Source: Pholiota molesta
Taxonomy: Eukaryota > Basidiomycota > Agaricomycetes > Agaricales > Strophariaceae
Assembly (NCBI GenBank): GCA_014925825.1
Contig: JACGCK010000024.1
Coordinates: 1-64,000, forward strand
Length of the DNA stretch: 64,000 nucleotides
Reading direction: 5' to 3'
The notes under the pieces were generated by a model that was given only the letters and a program-made list of their open reading frames with translations, did no database searches and was not told the DNA's origin. Made by a program: the position numbers and the translations under genes. Position 1 is the stretch's first letter. Every line of letters begins with the position of its first letter. Below are positions 20,905 to 33,146 of this stretch, piece by piece.

Positions 20905-22894
20905 ATGGCGAACGATTTCTGCGATTTACCGCAAGAGCTACATATTCAGATCCTTTCCAACCTCGACGCTGTTTCGCTCATCCGATGTGCGACGGTGAGA
21001 TTATGGACATCGCTATGATCTCTGTGGAAAAGGCTAAAATCACAGGATTACACAGACGTGTACGTCCATCTACGACACCTTCAAAGGTTCCTCTTTGTTG
21101 GCGTATACCATTCAGTTGCACCTGGACGGCCTCAAAGATGGCGGAACATCACTTAGCCACACAGAACGCATCGAATCCCTCATGCGCCGACGTCGGGCGT
21201 GGCTGGCACTCGAGACGAAAGGGCCTCTTACTGTGCGGACGCAGCCTGATTGTGATGTATTCGAGCTCGCCGGAGGCGCTTTCGCTACTGCGAGCGGCGC
21301 GACGGATCACTTTGAAATTGTATGGTTACCTACCGCGAGCGATGCCACTAAACGCACGATTCGAAGACCCCTGAATCGAAGACCCCTGGATGAAAATCTC
21401 TTAGAAGGGCAGTTCACGACAGATCCGACACAGGATTTGATAGTGTTTTTAGAGGACGACGGGACGTGAGTACCTGTGTGTTATCTTGTAGTTCAACAAT
21501 CTTGAGGTTAACCATTCGTAGCCCACCATCAATGACCGACACGCGTATCGTCCACATTCACATTCGTGCTATATCTACCAATACTATCCATCCGCTGGCG
21601 CAGCAAAGCCCCTTGCAGTTTACGGTTGTTCCGGAATATGACGATGCAAATACTTACACCATTGCCGTTCTGCAAATTGCGTACACGGTCGTTGCCGTTC
21701 ATTTCCACTATGCTGGAGGGAAGGCGCGAGCGTTGGTATGGGACTGGACTACATCGGATCTGATACTGGTGCGTCCAAATTTTATGCTACTTTCTAATAT
21801 ATCTCACATTATTCATATAGGATACCTTTACATCCTTTGATCACTGTCTCCGTTCTTTTGCTTATGACTTCGGCCTTCTCGATTCCACTTATTTCTTTAT
21901 TGTGACGGGGGACAACTCCGGAGCAATCCAGCTATACAAGCTTGTACGATCCCACGCGGCGGCTACCCAGGCAGTCCACCTCGCTACACTCCATCTTCCA
22001 CCCACCTCCCCTGGCGCCACCATCCGCGGAATTGTCAGCCATGCTGGCCCCATTGAGGCGAACCCCCTCCCGCATACACCGTTCACGGTCCACGACGATC
22101 ACCGCCTACACATGTTCACCGTGCAGTACACACACCCGATGGATCAAGCTCATTATGTGAGCGTGTTCTTGCACCAGCGCGTGCTCCTAAAGTACGCTTG
22201 CCATACGCGTACGGCCCAGGAGCATGCGCCGCTGGATATTCCCTGGGCGGAATGGGGCCCGCCGAACACGCGAATGGCCCGTACTTTCCCCCCGCATTAT
22301 GGGCCGCACTGGCGACGGTGGGTTGGGTCGCACTGGCGCAGGTGGATATACCCACTTTTTGGATGTTGAGGATATTCGCAATGTTCACATTCCGTATTTC
22401 GCGTGCAGATGTGTCTACGGCCAACGTGCCGTTTTGACGGACTACACGACAGAGCTCCCCCACGCCGTCGAGCTCTTTGATTTCTCCCTGGCAGCGGTGC
22501 TGTCCGCCAAGGGCATTCTGGATGCCCCTTCACCCGCGGCCGCAGAAGGGCACCCTGGGCGCTTGTTGTCATCCAGTACGATCCGCGCGGAGGAGGACGT
22601 GCCGCTCTTTCTTGACGACGTCAAGACGCATCTTCCATGCGTGCAATCAACGCTGGACCTCAAGGAGATTAGCATAGCATACATGCTCTATGCGGATGGA
22701 ATTATCGGTGTAAATGTACGTCCGCCACATTTTTTCGCTTGGGAATCTCTATGCGAATAGCCTTCCAGCTGCGTATACGGTATTTGGGTGTTTTCTTTGG
22801 CTTTACCTCACGATTTTTGTCTTTGCATCATTGACTTTTTTCATTCTAGGACGATCGCGAGAGCAGGTTCGTATTAACTATTTATCCTGTCTAG
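20905..22894 (+). CDS. F-box protein A
   Basis: Six exons join in frame to 539 aa: 20905-20994, 21056-21465, 21522-21768, 21821-22341, 22409-22715 and 22850-22894. Exon 1 encodes an F-box-like helix (DLPQELHIQILSNLDAVSL), the part that binds Skp1 in SCF ubiquitin ligases. The rest is one large domain shared by all seven paralogues here. Its fixed points are SSLLAYTIQLHLDGLKD, ISTNTIHPLAQQSPLQF, WDWTTSDLIL, GPIEANPLPH, DIPWAEWGPPNTR, VYGQRA, FDFSLAAVLSAKG and ADGIIGVN. The micro-exon ends LTIYPV. No substrate is known. R-family copies R1 and R2 lie upstream on the same strand, and a hAT-like element sits between them and the start codon. Confidence 0.85.
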
Positions 22895-23250
22895 CCTCCA
22901 ATAGTTTGTTGGTGCCAGTGATGTATAGACCACTTGCGATTAGACCAAACCAAAAGGAATATCAAGAGGCTGTGGTTGATATCACCTGAAGAATCCGCTC
23001 GATTCATACCCTATATATACCCCACTTACAATGCAGGAAACGTAGAAATAAAATATCAGATGTCGAATTCACATTCCAAATTTGCTGCTTCATGTAACGG
23101 CCAAAGCAAATGATCATAAGATTTTGAATCGATGTAAATTAAGGCTACATAGAACGTAATTACCTGACCCCTTTGAGCGATGGACAAGCATGTTATCAAG
23201 TGGCGCGGTTCATCCTTCTCTCCCTTCTAAGAGCTAGGGATATATAGGAT
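22895..23250. other. 3' flank of F-box gene A, no gene seen
   Basis: AT-rich sequence with no open frame of note. AATAAA-type polyadenylation words occur near 23048 (GAAATAAAAT), which would suit the transcript of gene A. Confidence 0.4.
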
Positions 23251-24388
23251 GCCGCGCCCCAGATAACTGAGACGCCGCCGCCGCGTGTGTCTAGCAAGAG
23301 ACGCGCGATGAAGACCTGCGCCGGAGCATCTATCACCGCGCAGACACGGGGTCTGGGAAGACAATTGCTTATTGGCTACGAACGGAGCACGAGATGGAGA
23401 GTGAGAGCGCCCACAGAGGTGTGTGTGTCTGCCCATCCACTCCGCGTCCAGCCCGTGACGGATGCCAGCAGCGCTCCTGGTATGGTTCTTCGCCCCCGCC
23501 GTCACCCTGTGTGGCCAACGGGAGCTCGTCCTCGGAGCGTACCTCCGAGTTTCTGCAGTGGGGATGGTCCCCGGCGCAAACGCGCCTGATCTGTGGAAGG
23601 ATGGGGCGCGCCGGGAGCGCGTTCTGCGCACGCACCGCAAAGCTGTATCTGCGTCACAGGCTGCGATCGACGGCCTCCGCCACGGCTGTATCTCACTCGG
23701 TCGGGGCGTCAATCTGCTCGTGTTCGACAAGGCGCGCCATGCCGACGATCACCCTCACGACCGGATTAGCAAGAGTTCTGTCAGGAAATTGCCAGCAAGG
23801 ACGGCGTTTACTGGAAGGCCCGTGCGCCCGATGGTGTTGGGGTTGAACGCGAGCCGACACACGGCGGAAACGCAGAGGAAGCATTCAGGACTTTCGATTA
23901 ACTCGCCTTTGTCTGGAGAGCAGAGACGTGTCAGTGAGAGAATGGAGGTGAAAGGGGAACGAGGCAGAGAAGTGGCGCACGACGCCGGGATAGAAAAATC
24001 AAGGCGTGCACGGTAGGCCTGGCGATATACCTCTGCGTCATGCTAAGTGTCCATCCATGCGGTGCGCGTGGACAGGGCACGGATGCGCATGCCCGAGTAC
24101 CCTCGACGGACCTCCACGCCAGTCATCTGGGGATCCATAATCGCGAGTGCTCCAGTGAGGTTTGAAGGGCATGCGCTGAGTAGCGCGCGTTTTCTTGAAG
24201 ATTGTGCGCTGTGTCGACGCCAACCTGCGCTGGGGAATGCAGTTGAGAGTGGGATGTGGTCGAGAATGGGGGGCATACCGAGCACCGGCTGGTCTGAGTG
24301 TAAAAGGATTGACGATCGGAGGATTGAGAGAGCATGGTTAGGTAGCGCGACGATGCATGGGAAGTGGGAAGAAAAGGGAAATCCTGGA
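23250..24388 (+). pseudogene. R-unit upstream segment (leader part), copy 1
   Basis: It begins with GGGATATATAGGATGCCGCGCC, nearly repeated at about 26263. A GC-rich part follows with RAMKTCAGASI and PSTPRPARDG, then GERGREVAHDAG (about 23960) and MPEYPRRTSTPVIWGSIIA (about 24087) and FLEDCALCRRQP (about 24192). The same sequence of pieces, decayed, is seen inverted at 38270-37770 and partly near 18060 and 61700. The CACTA-like element separates it from the R-family start block at 25401. Whether it is the 5' half of the R gene or a separate neighbour gene is unclear. Confidence 0.4.
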
Positions 24389-25371
24389 CACGGCGGACAT
24401 TCAACTGTCAGGTCGTGCCGTCGCTTGCGCTGTCAGGTTGCTGTCAGGTTATTGCAAGGTTATTGTTAGGTACTGAGCGAGGATGGAATATTGGTCACAG
24501 TATTTCCTATCATGTTATTATATATCTTATTCAGGTCAATACAAGGTCAATATGGACCTTGACTGAATCCTTAAAATGATTATTGTTTAGCTATATAATC
24601 AAGTAAGTGACCGTAAATACTGTGACCAGAATTTCACCTCGCTCAGTACCTAACAATAAAGGGCGACTGGCGTCGCCTCAGCACCTGGCTGTGACATTAA
24701 ATAACCTTTTTTTTTGTGTTGCGGTTTTGAAACATAAACAGAAATTGTGGTCTAGTTTACTGTTTCCCTAAGATGTCAATTTTTCAGACCTCGCTGGCGG
24801 CCACAGCCTGCCCTGCTCGGTCTTGAGTTATGGAATTAAATATTTCAAGCACATTGTACAGCATTTCTTTACTTTGCTGTACTACACATATGGTTTTCTC
24901 TTGTTTTTGAAGAAAAATATTGTTCTTTTGTTTTTCAGCTTTCCTCGTGGTGCAATCAGGCTCCTAAACCACAATTAGGTGGGTGCACCTTAAGCACCCG
25001 AGCACATTGATTGCCTGCATGTAATCATAAGTTTATTTTCCAGGCTCCCTCGAGCAATTTTTTTTTAAATTTACTGCATATGAACTCTCCTTGGAACTCA
25101 AGTAATCCAATCTGCACCTATTCAATCCATTACGACTTTGTTTTGGACGTCCCTACCTCGCTGTACGTCATCGCTTTGCAACTGTTTGTTCCGTAACAAC
25201 TTTTCTTTTGACTTCCCAACCTTCAAGCCTGGTATGCGTCCAAAAAGGGTAATACGTTGTTTGTACATGTGTAATTTCGACCTGGTGGGACCTAGCTTTA
25301 CAGCCAGGTGATAACCTTGCAATAACCTGACAGCGTGACTTGGACCTGACAGTTGAATGTCCGCCGTGGGA
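24386..25371. mobile_element. CACTA-like non-autonomous element 1
   Basis: The element is 24389-25368 (980 bp). It starts CACGGCGGACATTCAACTG and ends with the exact inverse, flanked by the 3-bp duplication GGA (24386-24388, 25369-25371). Subterminal CTGTCAGGTTGCTGTCAGG-type repeats occur at both ends. Inside, an inverted repeat of about 60-90 bp (about 24463 against 24655, including GTTAGGTACTGAGCGAGG) forms a second foldback. CAC...GTG ends, 3-bp duplication and subterminal repeats are the signature of the CACTA superfamily. No transposase is seen; the rest is AT-rich. Confidence 0.75.
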
Positions 25372-27700
25372 AGTATCCGACGAATAACTGGCGGATGGCT
25401 CGGGCCGGATTCAGAGTCCGCGCGCTATGTTCGAATCTGCAAGCTTGAAGTCTTCGACCAATCTTCGACATCGCCATCCCCCTCGAGTGATATCTGCGCC
25501 TCCTATGCCATTTGCACTGGTGCACCTTCATCGTATCCAAGCTCATCTACCACATACCAATGCGCCTGCGTGGTCTCGCCCTGCACATGCGTACCATCGC
25601 TGCGCCTGTAGCTCACTCAACCAGTGCGTTCTCCCTGAACACGCATGTCCGTTCTTCCCGCTCACTCCATCCACAGCCTACCCTGATGCTCTACAACGGG
25701 GCGCCCACCGCGCAGACATGTGGTCTCCTCACACCTCCCTCCCTCCTCGATGACGCAGCGCATCGCCATCGGCGCTACTCCAGGCCCTACAGGGTCTACT
25801 GCGCCCCATCCATCGCTACGGACCCCCTGATCCCATCGCACGAACCTGACTGTTCCAAAAAAAACCCCATCGACATCTCCTCCAATCACACCTAGTCCAG
25901 CCCACCCAAGATCGTCTCCCTCACCCTGCAGCCGGCCTTCGTACCCAGTGTGCTTTCCAAAGAAAGTATGGATGGACAAGATGCTAGCGAGCTGGACGAT
26001 GCCGCCTAGTTGGGAGCTCTGGTGACTGGAACCGTGGTGATGAAGTGTAGAACGTAGACGGTCCGAAGAGGAATGCGGACTCGACTCTCCGGCGGTGGAG
26101 GCGTTTACGAACGGGGCGACGGCGTCAGCGGTCTACAATCTCCTTGGCATTTCCGACTCCCCTCCACCTGCCCCCTCTGATCGACGGAAAGCGCCCGGAA
26201 TTGCGGTATGGCACGGTTCGTGCTTCCCTCTTTCTCCCTTTCCCTCCCTTCTTAGACTTATCTAGATACAGGATGCCGCGCCCCAGAATGGAACGGCCGC
26301 CGGCGCTTCAGGTGGCCGAGACGCCGCCGACGCGTGCGTCCAGCAAGAGACGCGCGACGAACGCCTGCGCCGGAGCATCATGATTCATCATCATCGCGCG
26401 GACACGGCTGGGAAGACGCTTAAGTACTTATTGCCGTCCGGCGAATGCAGCCCGCGATGGGGAGTGAGCGCGCCCACAGCAGCGTGTGTGTCTGCCCGCC
26501 CATCCACTCCGCGTCCACCCGCTGACGCACGGACGCCGGCAGCAGCGCGCTCCTCGTTTGGTTCCTCGCCCCGTCATTGCCCGGGCCCGGGCGCTGGCGT
26601 CCAACGGGAGCGCGTCCGCGGAATGCGCCTCCGCGTTTCTGTAGAGGATGGGGCGCTTTGGGCGCGCGCTCTGCGCAACGGGAGCGCGTCCGCGGAACGC
26701 ATCTCCCAGTTTCTGTGCAGGATGGGGCGCTTTGGGTGCGCGTTCTGCGCACGCACGCACGCCAAAGTTGAGGCGACGCCACGGATCGCGATCGACGCCC
26801 TTCGCCACGGCTAGAGTACATCTCGCTCGGGCGTGGCATCAATCCGTCTGAGTCTGCGCGTGCTCGACTGGGCGCGCCATGCCCCCGCCAATGCCCATCA
26901 CCCTTACTCTACGACCCGCGTTATCCTCGAACCCTATCAGGGGTCTGCCCGCCGTCCCGCCTATTCTGCGATTCCTCACCATGCGCATTCATCGTATACG
27001 ACGATCTGTTTCCCAGCCTTGTGGTCGCGTCTGACGCTGACGGACGCCTCTCTCGCTTTCGTCGCAGACGGGCCACGCACCGCCGCGTCGCGCCCTCTCC
27101 TCCCTCCGCTGCTGCTGACGGTGGTCTAGACTCTACTGCGCGCCATCCGGCGCTGTAGGCGGGATGATAAGTGCAAGCAGCGTGTTCCTTTGGTTAGTTT
27201 GCGCGCCTGATTTGGTTGCCCCTCTCTCCCTACCGCGGATTGGCCACCTCATAGACTAGTCTCAGCCCGCGAGGCTGCTCGACGAATTCGCCGCGGGTCA
27301 CATACCCCACTGCGTCAACGTTCGACCCCCATCGATATCGATATCACCTTCAACCCCGCAGGCCGCCTGGTCTGGTCCATTCAAGAGATTGTCTCGCTCA
27401 CCCTCCGGCGGCGGCAGCGCGGCGGCCCTTCATCTTCACACTCACTGTCCTTTCCACGGAGCGTTCGGAGGCGCAGGGTCTGAACGAGCTGGGACTATAC
27501 ATTGCGGCTGCGGGGCCTGGAGAATGACGGGACGGACGGCGGTGATGAAGAGGCGTCCAGCGAAGAACGTAGATCGGGCGAGGAGCAATACGGATCCTGG
27601 TGTGGTGTGGCCGAACGGAACGGCGGTAGCAGGATATCATATCCTTCGTGTCACTGCGGGATTTTGGGTATGTTTTTATTCGCTATTTACGTGAGGTTGC
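25372..27700 (+). pseudogene. R-family copy R3 with a second leader segment
   Basis: The start block GGGCCGGATTCAGAGTCCG is at 25401-25435. The second exon region (25455-25900) includes MRLRGLALHMRTIAAPVA, then YRVYCAPSIATDPLIPSHE and NPIDISS. A leader-like segment follows (26263-27120; MPRPRMERPPALQVAETPP), and then another last-exon piece, AVMKRRPAKNVDRARSNTD (about 27540). Inside the leader a block of about 78 bp is repeated in tandem near 26592-26740 (ACGGGAGCGCGTCCGCGGAA at 26594 and 26672). Frames change repeatedly, so it is a pseudogene, perhaps two R copies fused. F-box gene B follows. Confidence 0.45.
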
Positions 27701-28317
27701 ATACTGATGTTTTTTATTTTTATTTTAGTTCGGACGAGTACGTCGCCGCCACAGAGAGCGCAGGCGTGATAGGCGGGTTTCGCATATATTGTCTCGCCCC
27801 ACCGCCTCGCCTCACTCCTCGTTGCGAGAACCGAGCGAGAAGCATGCCGCCGAGGTGGTCTGTTCAGGGTGGTATCCTCCCCAGGAAACGGCTCCGCCGA
27901 CGTTGATTCTAATTTCTGGCGATGCGGACGTTATCTCAAGTGCGCGATTGAGGGTGTATCCGCAGAACAAAACTCCCCGTGATTCGTATTATTGTAATTT
28001 CACGTTTTTTCACACTACAAGGTAGTAATGGTGCAGCGATATGTGATTGTACAGTACAAGGCGCGACAATATGAGAGGCATGTTCTCTCAACGAATCAGT
28101 CTTCTCGACATCAAGGTAGTAACTGCGTAGCGATATTTCAAGGACAAATTGAGGAAAATATGGGACATCCTCATGAGCTTCAGTTTCAAAGTTTGCTATG
28201 CTGGTATATGGGGGTGGGAATGATATCAATTTTCCAATGAAAAACACAAACGTCCTTTGAGATCTGCGTCCACAGTCTACAAGCCTGGACCACCCACTTC
28301 ATTGATTCCCTTCCGAA
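27701..28317. other. Upstream region of F-box gene B, duplicate of that of gene A
   Basis: Sequence from about 28000 on (ACATCCTCATGAGCTTCAGT and neighbours) matches 19920-20100 upstream of gene A. It includes the empty target of the hAT-like element at 28214-28221. No separate gene is seen. Confidence 0.6.
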
Positions 28318-30263
28318 ATGGCGAACGATTTCTGCGATCTACCGCAAGAGCTACATATTCAGATCCTTTCCAACCTCGACGCTGTTTCGCTCATCCGCTG
28401 TGCGACGGTGAGATTATGTGCATCACTATGATCTCTGTGGAAGAGGCTAAAATCACAGGAGTACACAGACGTGTACGTCCATCTACGACACCTTCAAAGG
28501 TTCCTCTTTGTTGGCGTATAACATTCAGTTGCACCTGGACGGCCTCAAGGATGGCGGAACATCACTTAGCCACACAGAACGCATCGAGTCCCTTGGGCGC
28601 CGACGTCGGGCCTGGCTGGCACTTGAAACGAAAGGGTCTCTTACTGTGCGGACGCAGCCTGATTGTGATATATTCGAGCTCGCCGGAGGCGCTTTCGCCA
28701 CTGCGAGCGGCGAGACGGATCACTTCGAAGTTATATGGCTACCTACCGCCAGCGATGCTAGTAAACGCACGCTTCGAAGACCATTGAATGGAATCTCAGT
28801 TATGAAGCTCACGATGGATCCGACTCAGGATTTGATAGTGCTTTTAGAGGACGACGGGACGTGAGTACCTGTGTATTATCTTGTAGTTCAGCAACCTTGA
28901 GGTTAACCATTCGTAGCCCACCATCAACGACCGAGACACGTATCATCCGCATTCACATTCGCGCTATATCTACCAACACCATCCATCCGCAGGCGCAGCA
29001 AAGCCCCTTGCAATTTACGGTTGTTCCGAAACATGACCACGCAAACACATACACCATTGCCGTTCTACAAATTGCGTACGGCGTCGTTGCCGTTCATTTC
29101 TACTATGGTGGAGGGGAGGCGCGAGCATTGGCATGGGACTGGACTACATCGGATCTGTTATTGGTGCGCCCACATTTTACGCTACATTGTAAGATATTTT
29201 ACATTGATTACGCAGGATACCTCTACATCTTTTGACTGCCCTCCTTCGTTGGAATATGAATTCGGGCTTCTCGAGTCCACGTACTTCTTAATTACCACTG
29301 AAGCCATCTGCGGCGCGATTCAGCTATACAAGCTTGTACGATCCCACGCGGCGGCTACCCAGGCAGTTCACCTCGCCACACTCCATCTTCCACCCACCTC
29401 CCCTGGCGTCACCATCCGCGGAATTGTCAGCCATGCTGGCCCCATTGAGGCGAACCCCCTCCCGCATGCACCGTTCATGGTACATGACGATCACCGCCTA
29501 CACCTGTTCACCGTGCAGTACAAACACCCGATGGATTCGGTGGGACGACGAGTTCATTATGTGAACGTGTTCCTGCACCAGCACGTGCTCCTAAAGTACG
29601 CTCGCCACGCGCGTGCGGTCCAGGAGCATGTGCCGCTGGATATTCCCTGGGCGGAGTGGGGCCCGCCGAACACGCGAGTGGCCTTTACTTTCCCCCTGAA
29701 TAATGGGTCGCACTGGCGCAGGTGGATATACCCACTTTTTGGATGTTGAGGATATTCGCAGTGCTCACGTTCCGTATTTCGCGTGCAGATGTGTCTACGG
29801 CCAACGTGCCCTTTTTGCGGCGTACACGACAAAGCCCCCCTACGCCGTCGATGTCTTCGATTTCTCCTTGGCAGCGGTGCTGTCCGCCAAGGGCATTCTG
29901 GATGTCCCTTCAACCGCGGCCGCAAAAGGGCACCCTGGGCGCTTGTTGTCGTCCAGTACGATCCGCACGGAGGATGCGCCGCTCTTTCTTAACGACGTCG
30001 AGACGCATCTTCCATGCGTGCGATCAACGCTGGACCTCAAGGAAATTCGCATAGCCTACATGCTCTATGCGGATGGAATTATTGGTGTAAATGTACGTCC
30101 ACCACTTTTTCTGCTTGAGAATATCATATGCGAATAGGCTGCGAGCTGCGTATTTGGTATTTTCTTTGGCTTTACCTCTCGATTTTTGTGCTTGCATCGT
30201 TGACTTTCTTCGTTGTAGGACGATCACGAGGCAAGGTTCATCTTAACTATTCATCCTGTCTAG
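28318..30263 (+). CDS. F-box protein B
   Basis: Six exons join in frame to 527 aa: 28318-28407, 28469-28860, 28917-29163, 29216-29721, 29789-30092 and 30219-30263. Exon 1 is nearly identical to that of gene A. Compared with A it lacks a short repeat in exon 2 (A has RRPLNRRPLDENLLEG) and one in exon 4 (A doubles a GSHWRRW-like segment). It has STAAAKGHPGRLL where A has SPAAAEGHPGRLL. It ends LTIHPV. The high identity to A through introns and upstream DNA marks a recent segmental duplication. Confidence 0.85.
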
Positions 30264-30581
30264 CCTTCAATAGTTTGTTGGTGTCGGTGATCCCGTTCAG
30301 TAATGTTATATTCATACTTTCACTGCGCGCTTTTTGATGCTCTACATCAATGATCGAGGCGATCTGTGTAGAAAGGACTTGTCGAAATATTCATACTTAG
30401 TACTAGAGAGTTGCTAGAGAGTCACAAGGCTCACCGGAGGCTGTGCTTGATAAGTATCGCCTCTGAAACGGTCGAGACTCTTTTGATCATCAGGCGTTGA
30501 CAACTTGTCTTCTGCGTTGAATTGAATTTACTTGCTCCACCAACGCGTTGCAAATCGGCCTTTCACACGCTGTGGATTTCA

Positions 30582-30861
30582 TATAAAAGGCTTTCCGTCA
30601 TGGACTGATTGCCTCAGATCGTTTGGAACGATTCCCACTGTAACATTCACCTTTGGCTGCTGGTGAGTAATCAACCAACTGGTACAATTTACTATGCTGA
30701 CGATACTCTCTCGTATCAAAGGTCGGCCTTGGTTAGAGGATTTCTGGAAAATCGTTCTCCTCCATCAACGTTGAATTACCTAGACCTATTAGTGAGTACA
30801 ATCCCCATTATACTTGGCCGATAATAAACGTGCAATACACAGACGACCCCTTCAATTCACG
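30582..30861 (+). promoter_or_regulatory. TATA box and spliced leader region of the secreted-protein gene
   Basis: TATAAA at 30582-30587 in a CATATAAAAGG context is well placed for a start of transcription near 30610. Two GTGAGT donors (about 30663 and 30792) and a CACACAG acceptor just before 30842 suggest one or two introns in the 5' untranslated region. The coding start follows at 30862. Confidence 0.5.
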
Positions 30862-31486
30862 ATGTTCATCCCCAAATTCCTTGTCGTTCTCCTCGCCCTT
30901 CTTCTTGGATCCGTCATCGCCGCCCCAGCCTACTACGAGCGATCTGACGAGGTCGAGCTCGAGGCGCGCCAACGCGGCCTCAGCCGGTTCAGACAGGCCG
31001 CCCAATCCGTAGCGATCAACCGCCAAGTGAAGCAGAAGCTCCGCCCCAAAGCCGGCGAGGCCGTCTTCTGGAGCGGCTCGACCCCTGACGCGCACGGCAA
31101 GCCCGTATCGGCACGCGTGCACGCCGAGCAATTCGCCAAAACGCACCCAGGTACATCGACGGTGAACCACGCGCTCGCGAAGCACGGCATCAGCATCCCG
31201 GATAAGCCGCAGAACAGGTACAGCGACAAGATGTGGGGCGTGGCGTCGAAGGTGTGGGCGGAGCGCGCGCATGGGGACACGCATGTCGTTCTCGGTGGAC
31301 ATGTGCGGCCAGGGAGTGTCTATAATACCATCGAAAAGCCGACCCTCATGAACAACCACCGGGTCACAAAGGTCACCGAGCACAATGTGGCCACCGGGAA
31401 AAGCACTGTCGTCAAGTAAGTTTTTCAAATCAAATCATCTCGACCTCGCTGATATGGATATTTCACTTGTTAGAGGTCATCGTTAG
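30862..31486 (+). CDS. Small secreted protein with a VFWSG-type domain
   Basis: Exon 1 (30862-31415) and a 13-nt exon 2 (31474-31486) give 188 aa; without splicing it would end three residues earlier. The protein opens with a signal peptide (MFIPKFLVVLLALLLGSVIA, likely cut before APAYYERS). A pro-like part with LEARQR follows. The mature domain has AVFWSGSTPD, a THPGTSTVNHAL segment, DKMWGVASKVWAE, THVVLGGHVRPGSVYNTIE and NHRVTKV. This pattern recalls a widespread microbial domain found in secreted proteins, some of them suspected NAD-using or toxin-like effectors. That is a memory-based resemblance, not a proof, and I see no catalytic residue I can name with certainty. It lies alone at the pivot between plus- and minus-strand F-box units. 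Confidence 0.75.
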
Positions 31487-32090
31487 CGATCTTATTCTCG
31501 TCGAGTATGTAGAGGAACTACTGAGGGTGGTAAATCCGTTAGCATAGACGAGAACTCGAGAACCTGTTACCAGTCCCACAAATCTGCATAGGATCTGCTT
31601 CACGTGCACGCGAACAGTCTGATATGGTGAAATGTTGTTGATTAACTTCTCAAGTAATGAAACACAAAGAAGAACGAACACGTACAACATTCCTGGCCGA
31701 AGTCCAGTCCGCTGATATTAAAACCAGTCGAACCGTAGAGATCTGTGCAGCTAAGAGCACTGACCGTCGAAGCGCTCAAGAAGAGCGCGCGGATTGCTCC
31801 AACCGCATCTCTGCGACTGAGAAAATAATCAGCATTTCAGAAACATCAAAGTAGAAGCGCTCAAGGAGAGTGTGCGGGTTGCTACTCCCTGTGACTGAGA
31901 AAACGATCAGCAATTCGTCTCGCGGAAAATAAACGAAAAGACACTTACTGAAGCATCCTCCAACGCCCATTCACCTGTTCTGGTTCGCGGCAATTGCTCC
32001 AGCATCGTTGTGGAATACGCTGGCCAAGTTAGGGCCACCCCAGTTGAGAATGATATCGCCTCCGCAAGGCATGCTACAGAAGCTGTCATC
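31487..32090. other. No supported gene
   Basis: Two copies of a GAAGCGCTCAAG...GCGCGGATTGCTCC-like block about 85 bp apart (about 31770 and 31855), with shared CTGAGAAAATAATCAGCA / CTGAGAAAACGATCAGCA, form a short tandem duplication. Nothing else is recognised. Confidence 0.4.
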
Positions 32091-32985
32091 AACTCGCGTC
32101 GCGGTACCTTGGATATCAAAGTCGCAGTCTAAGATTAGGATTCATTTTCTTTTCTGGCATAGGACGAATAATGAAACTCAGGTGTCGCGTCTGAACGAAG
32201 AGAACGAGAACATAATTTCAAGAAGAAAAAAAGACGTACAGCATTCGTCAGTGTACCAGGACGAGCGATCAGCTCAAGGAGATGCCGCAACGTCCCCACC
32301 GCCGCTGTGCGCATCAACACCTCCACGCACATACACATCGCTTCTGTTCCAGCCGCATCCTCCGCCGACCGTCTCTTCACCACCACCCCACCAATCATCA
32401 GACCACCTGCCGCACCGCATTGTCGCATCATCCAGCTCGCGCACTTCCCAATGCGCCTTAGTTACCGCGATGCTCGCCCGTACATATAAGCCATCCGCAC
32501 TCTCCTTGGCCACGACACTGGGCACAAGATGGCCAGATGGGCCGGGCGAAACGTTCTCGATTCTTGGATCGGGCGGACCAGGCGGGGCTGCGTAAGAGGG
32601 GTTGAAGACGTGCCAACGGAATTGCCTTCGGTAGGCATAGGCATCAGTCGAGCGGGCGGTGTCGGAGCAGATGTCGTGCTGGAGAAGTTTGTTAGTCGCA
32701 GATGGTGGCATAGGGTTTGACGCGGACGGCTTACCTGGGAATACACAGTCTGGTTCTCCACTACATGGCGCTTGTAGCTTGAGGACTCCAGTGTTCGATA
32801 TTCAGCTGTTGAATTCAGAGTTTCAGATCATCAGAATTGCTTGCGTTTTGGTGGGTAGGGAGATCGGTTTGCAGGCGCCCACGAAAGAGGTGATTGCGTG
32901 GTCATGAGCGTGAAGGGCATAAACAGAGCGACGCTAGCGACGGAGGCTCGCAGTTCGAACGGACTCTGAATCCGGCCCGAGGCCT
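32091..32985 (-). pseudogene. R-family copy R4
   Basis: The start block (32980-32954) is shortened and lacks the middle ATTGCGCAC. Further downstream on the minus strand come PPARLMPMPTEGNSVGTSS (about 32660), then DGLYVRASIAVTKAHWEVR (about 32480), the family marker motif in altered form, and a VVVKRRSAEDAAGTEA-like end (about 32380). Frames are broken. It lies downstream of F-box gene C on the same strand, so it is the last R copy before the pivot and has no F-box gene after it. Confidence 0.5.
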
Positions 32986-33146
32986 CCGTTTAACTTCTTC
33001 GTCGTCTGATTGAAGGGGATGGCTGTAACAGCATAGAAATAAATTTGTATGCTCGAAAAACAAGTTTGAGGAAACCTTCGCGTTCTCAGGTCGCCGTGAC
33101 AGAGATAAATAAATTGATAGTTGAATAACCAACAAATTGCTAGCCG

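Noticed and set aside
21522..21768. WD40 propeller in the F-box proteins (WDWTTSD)
   Set aside because: The motif occurs once per protein and no regular 40-residue repeats are seen.
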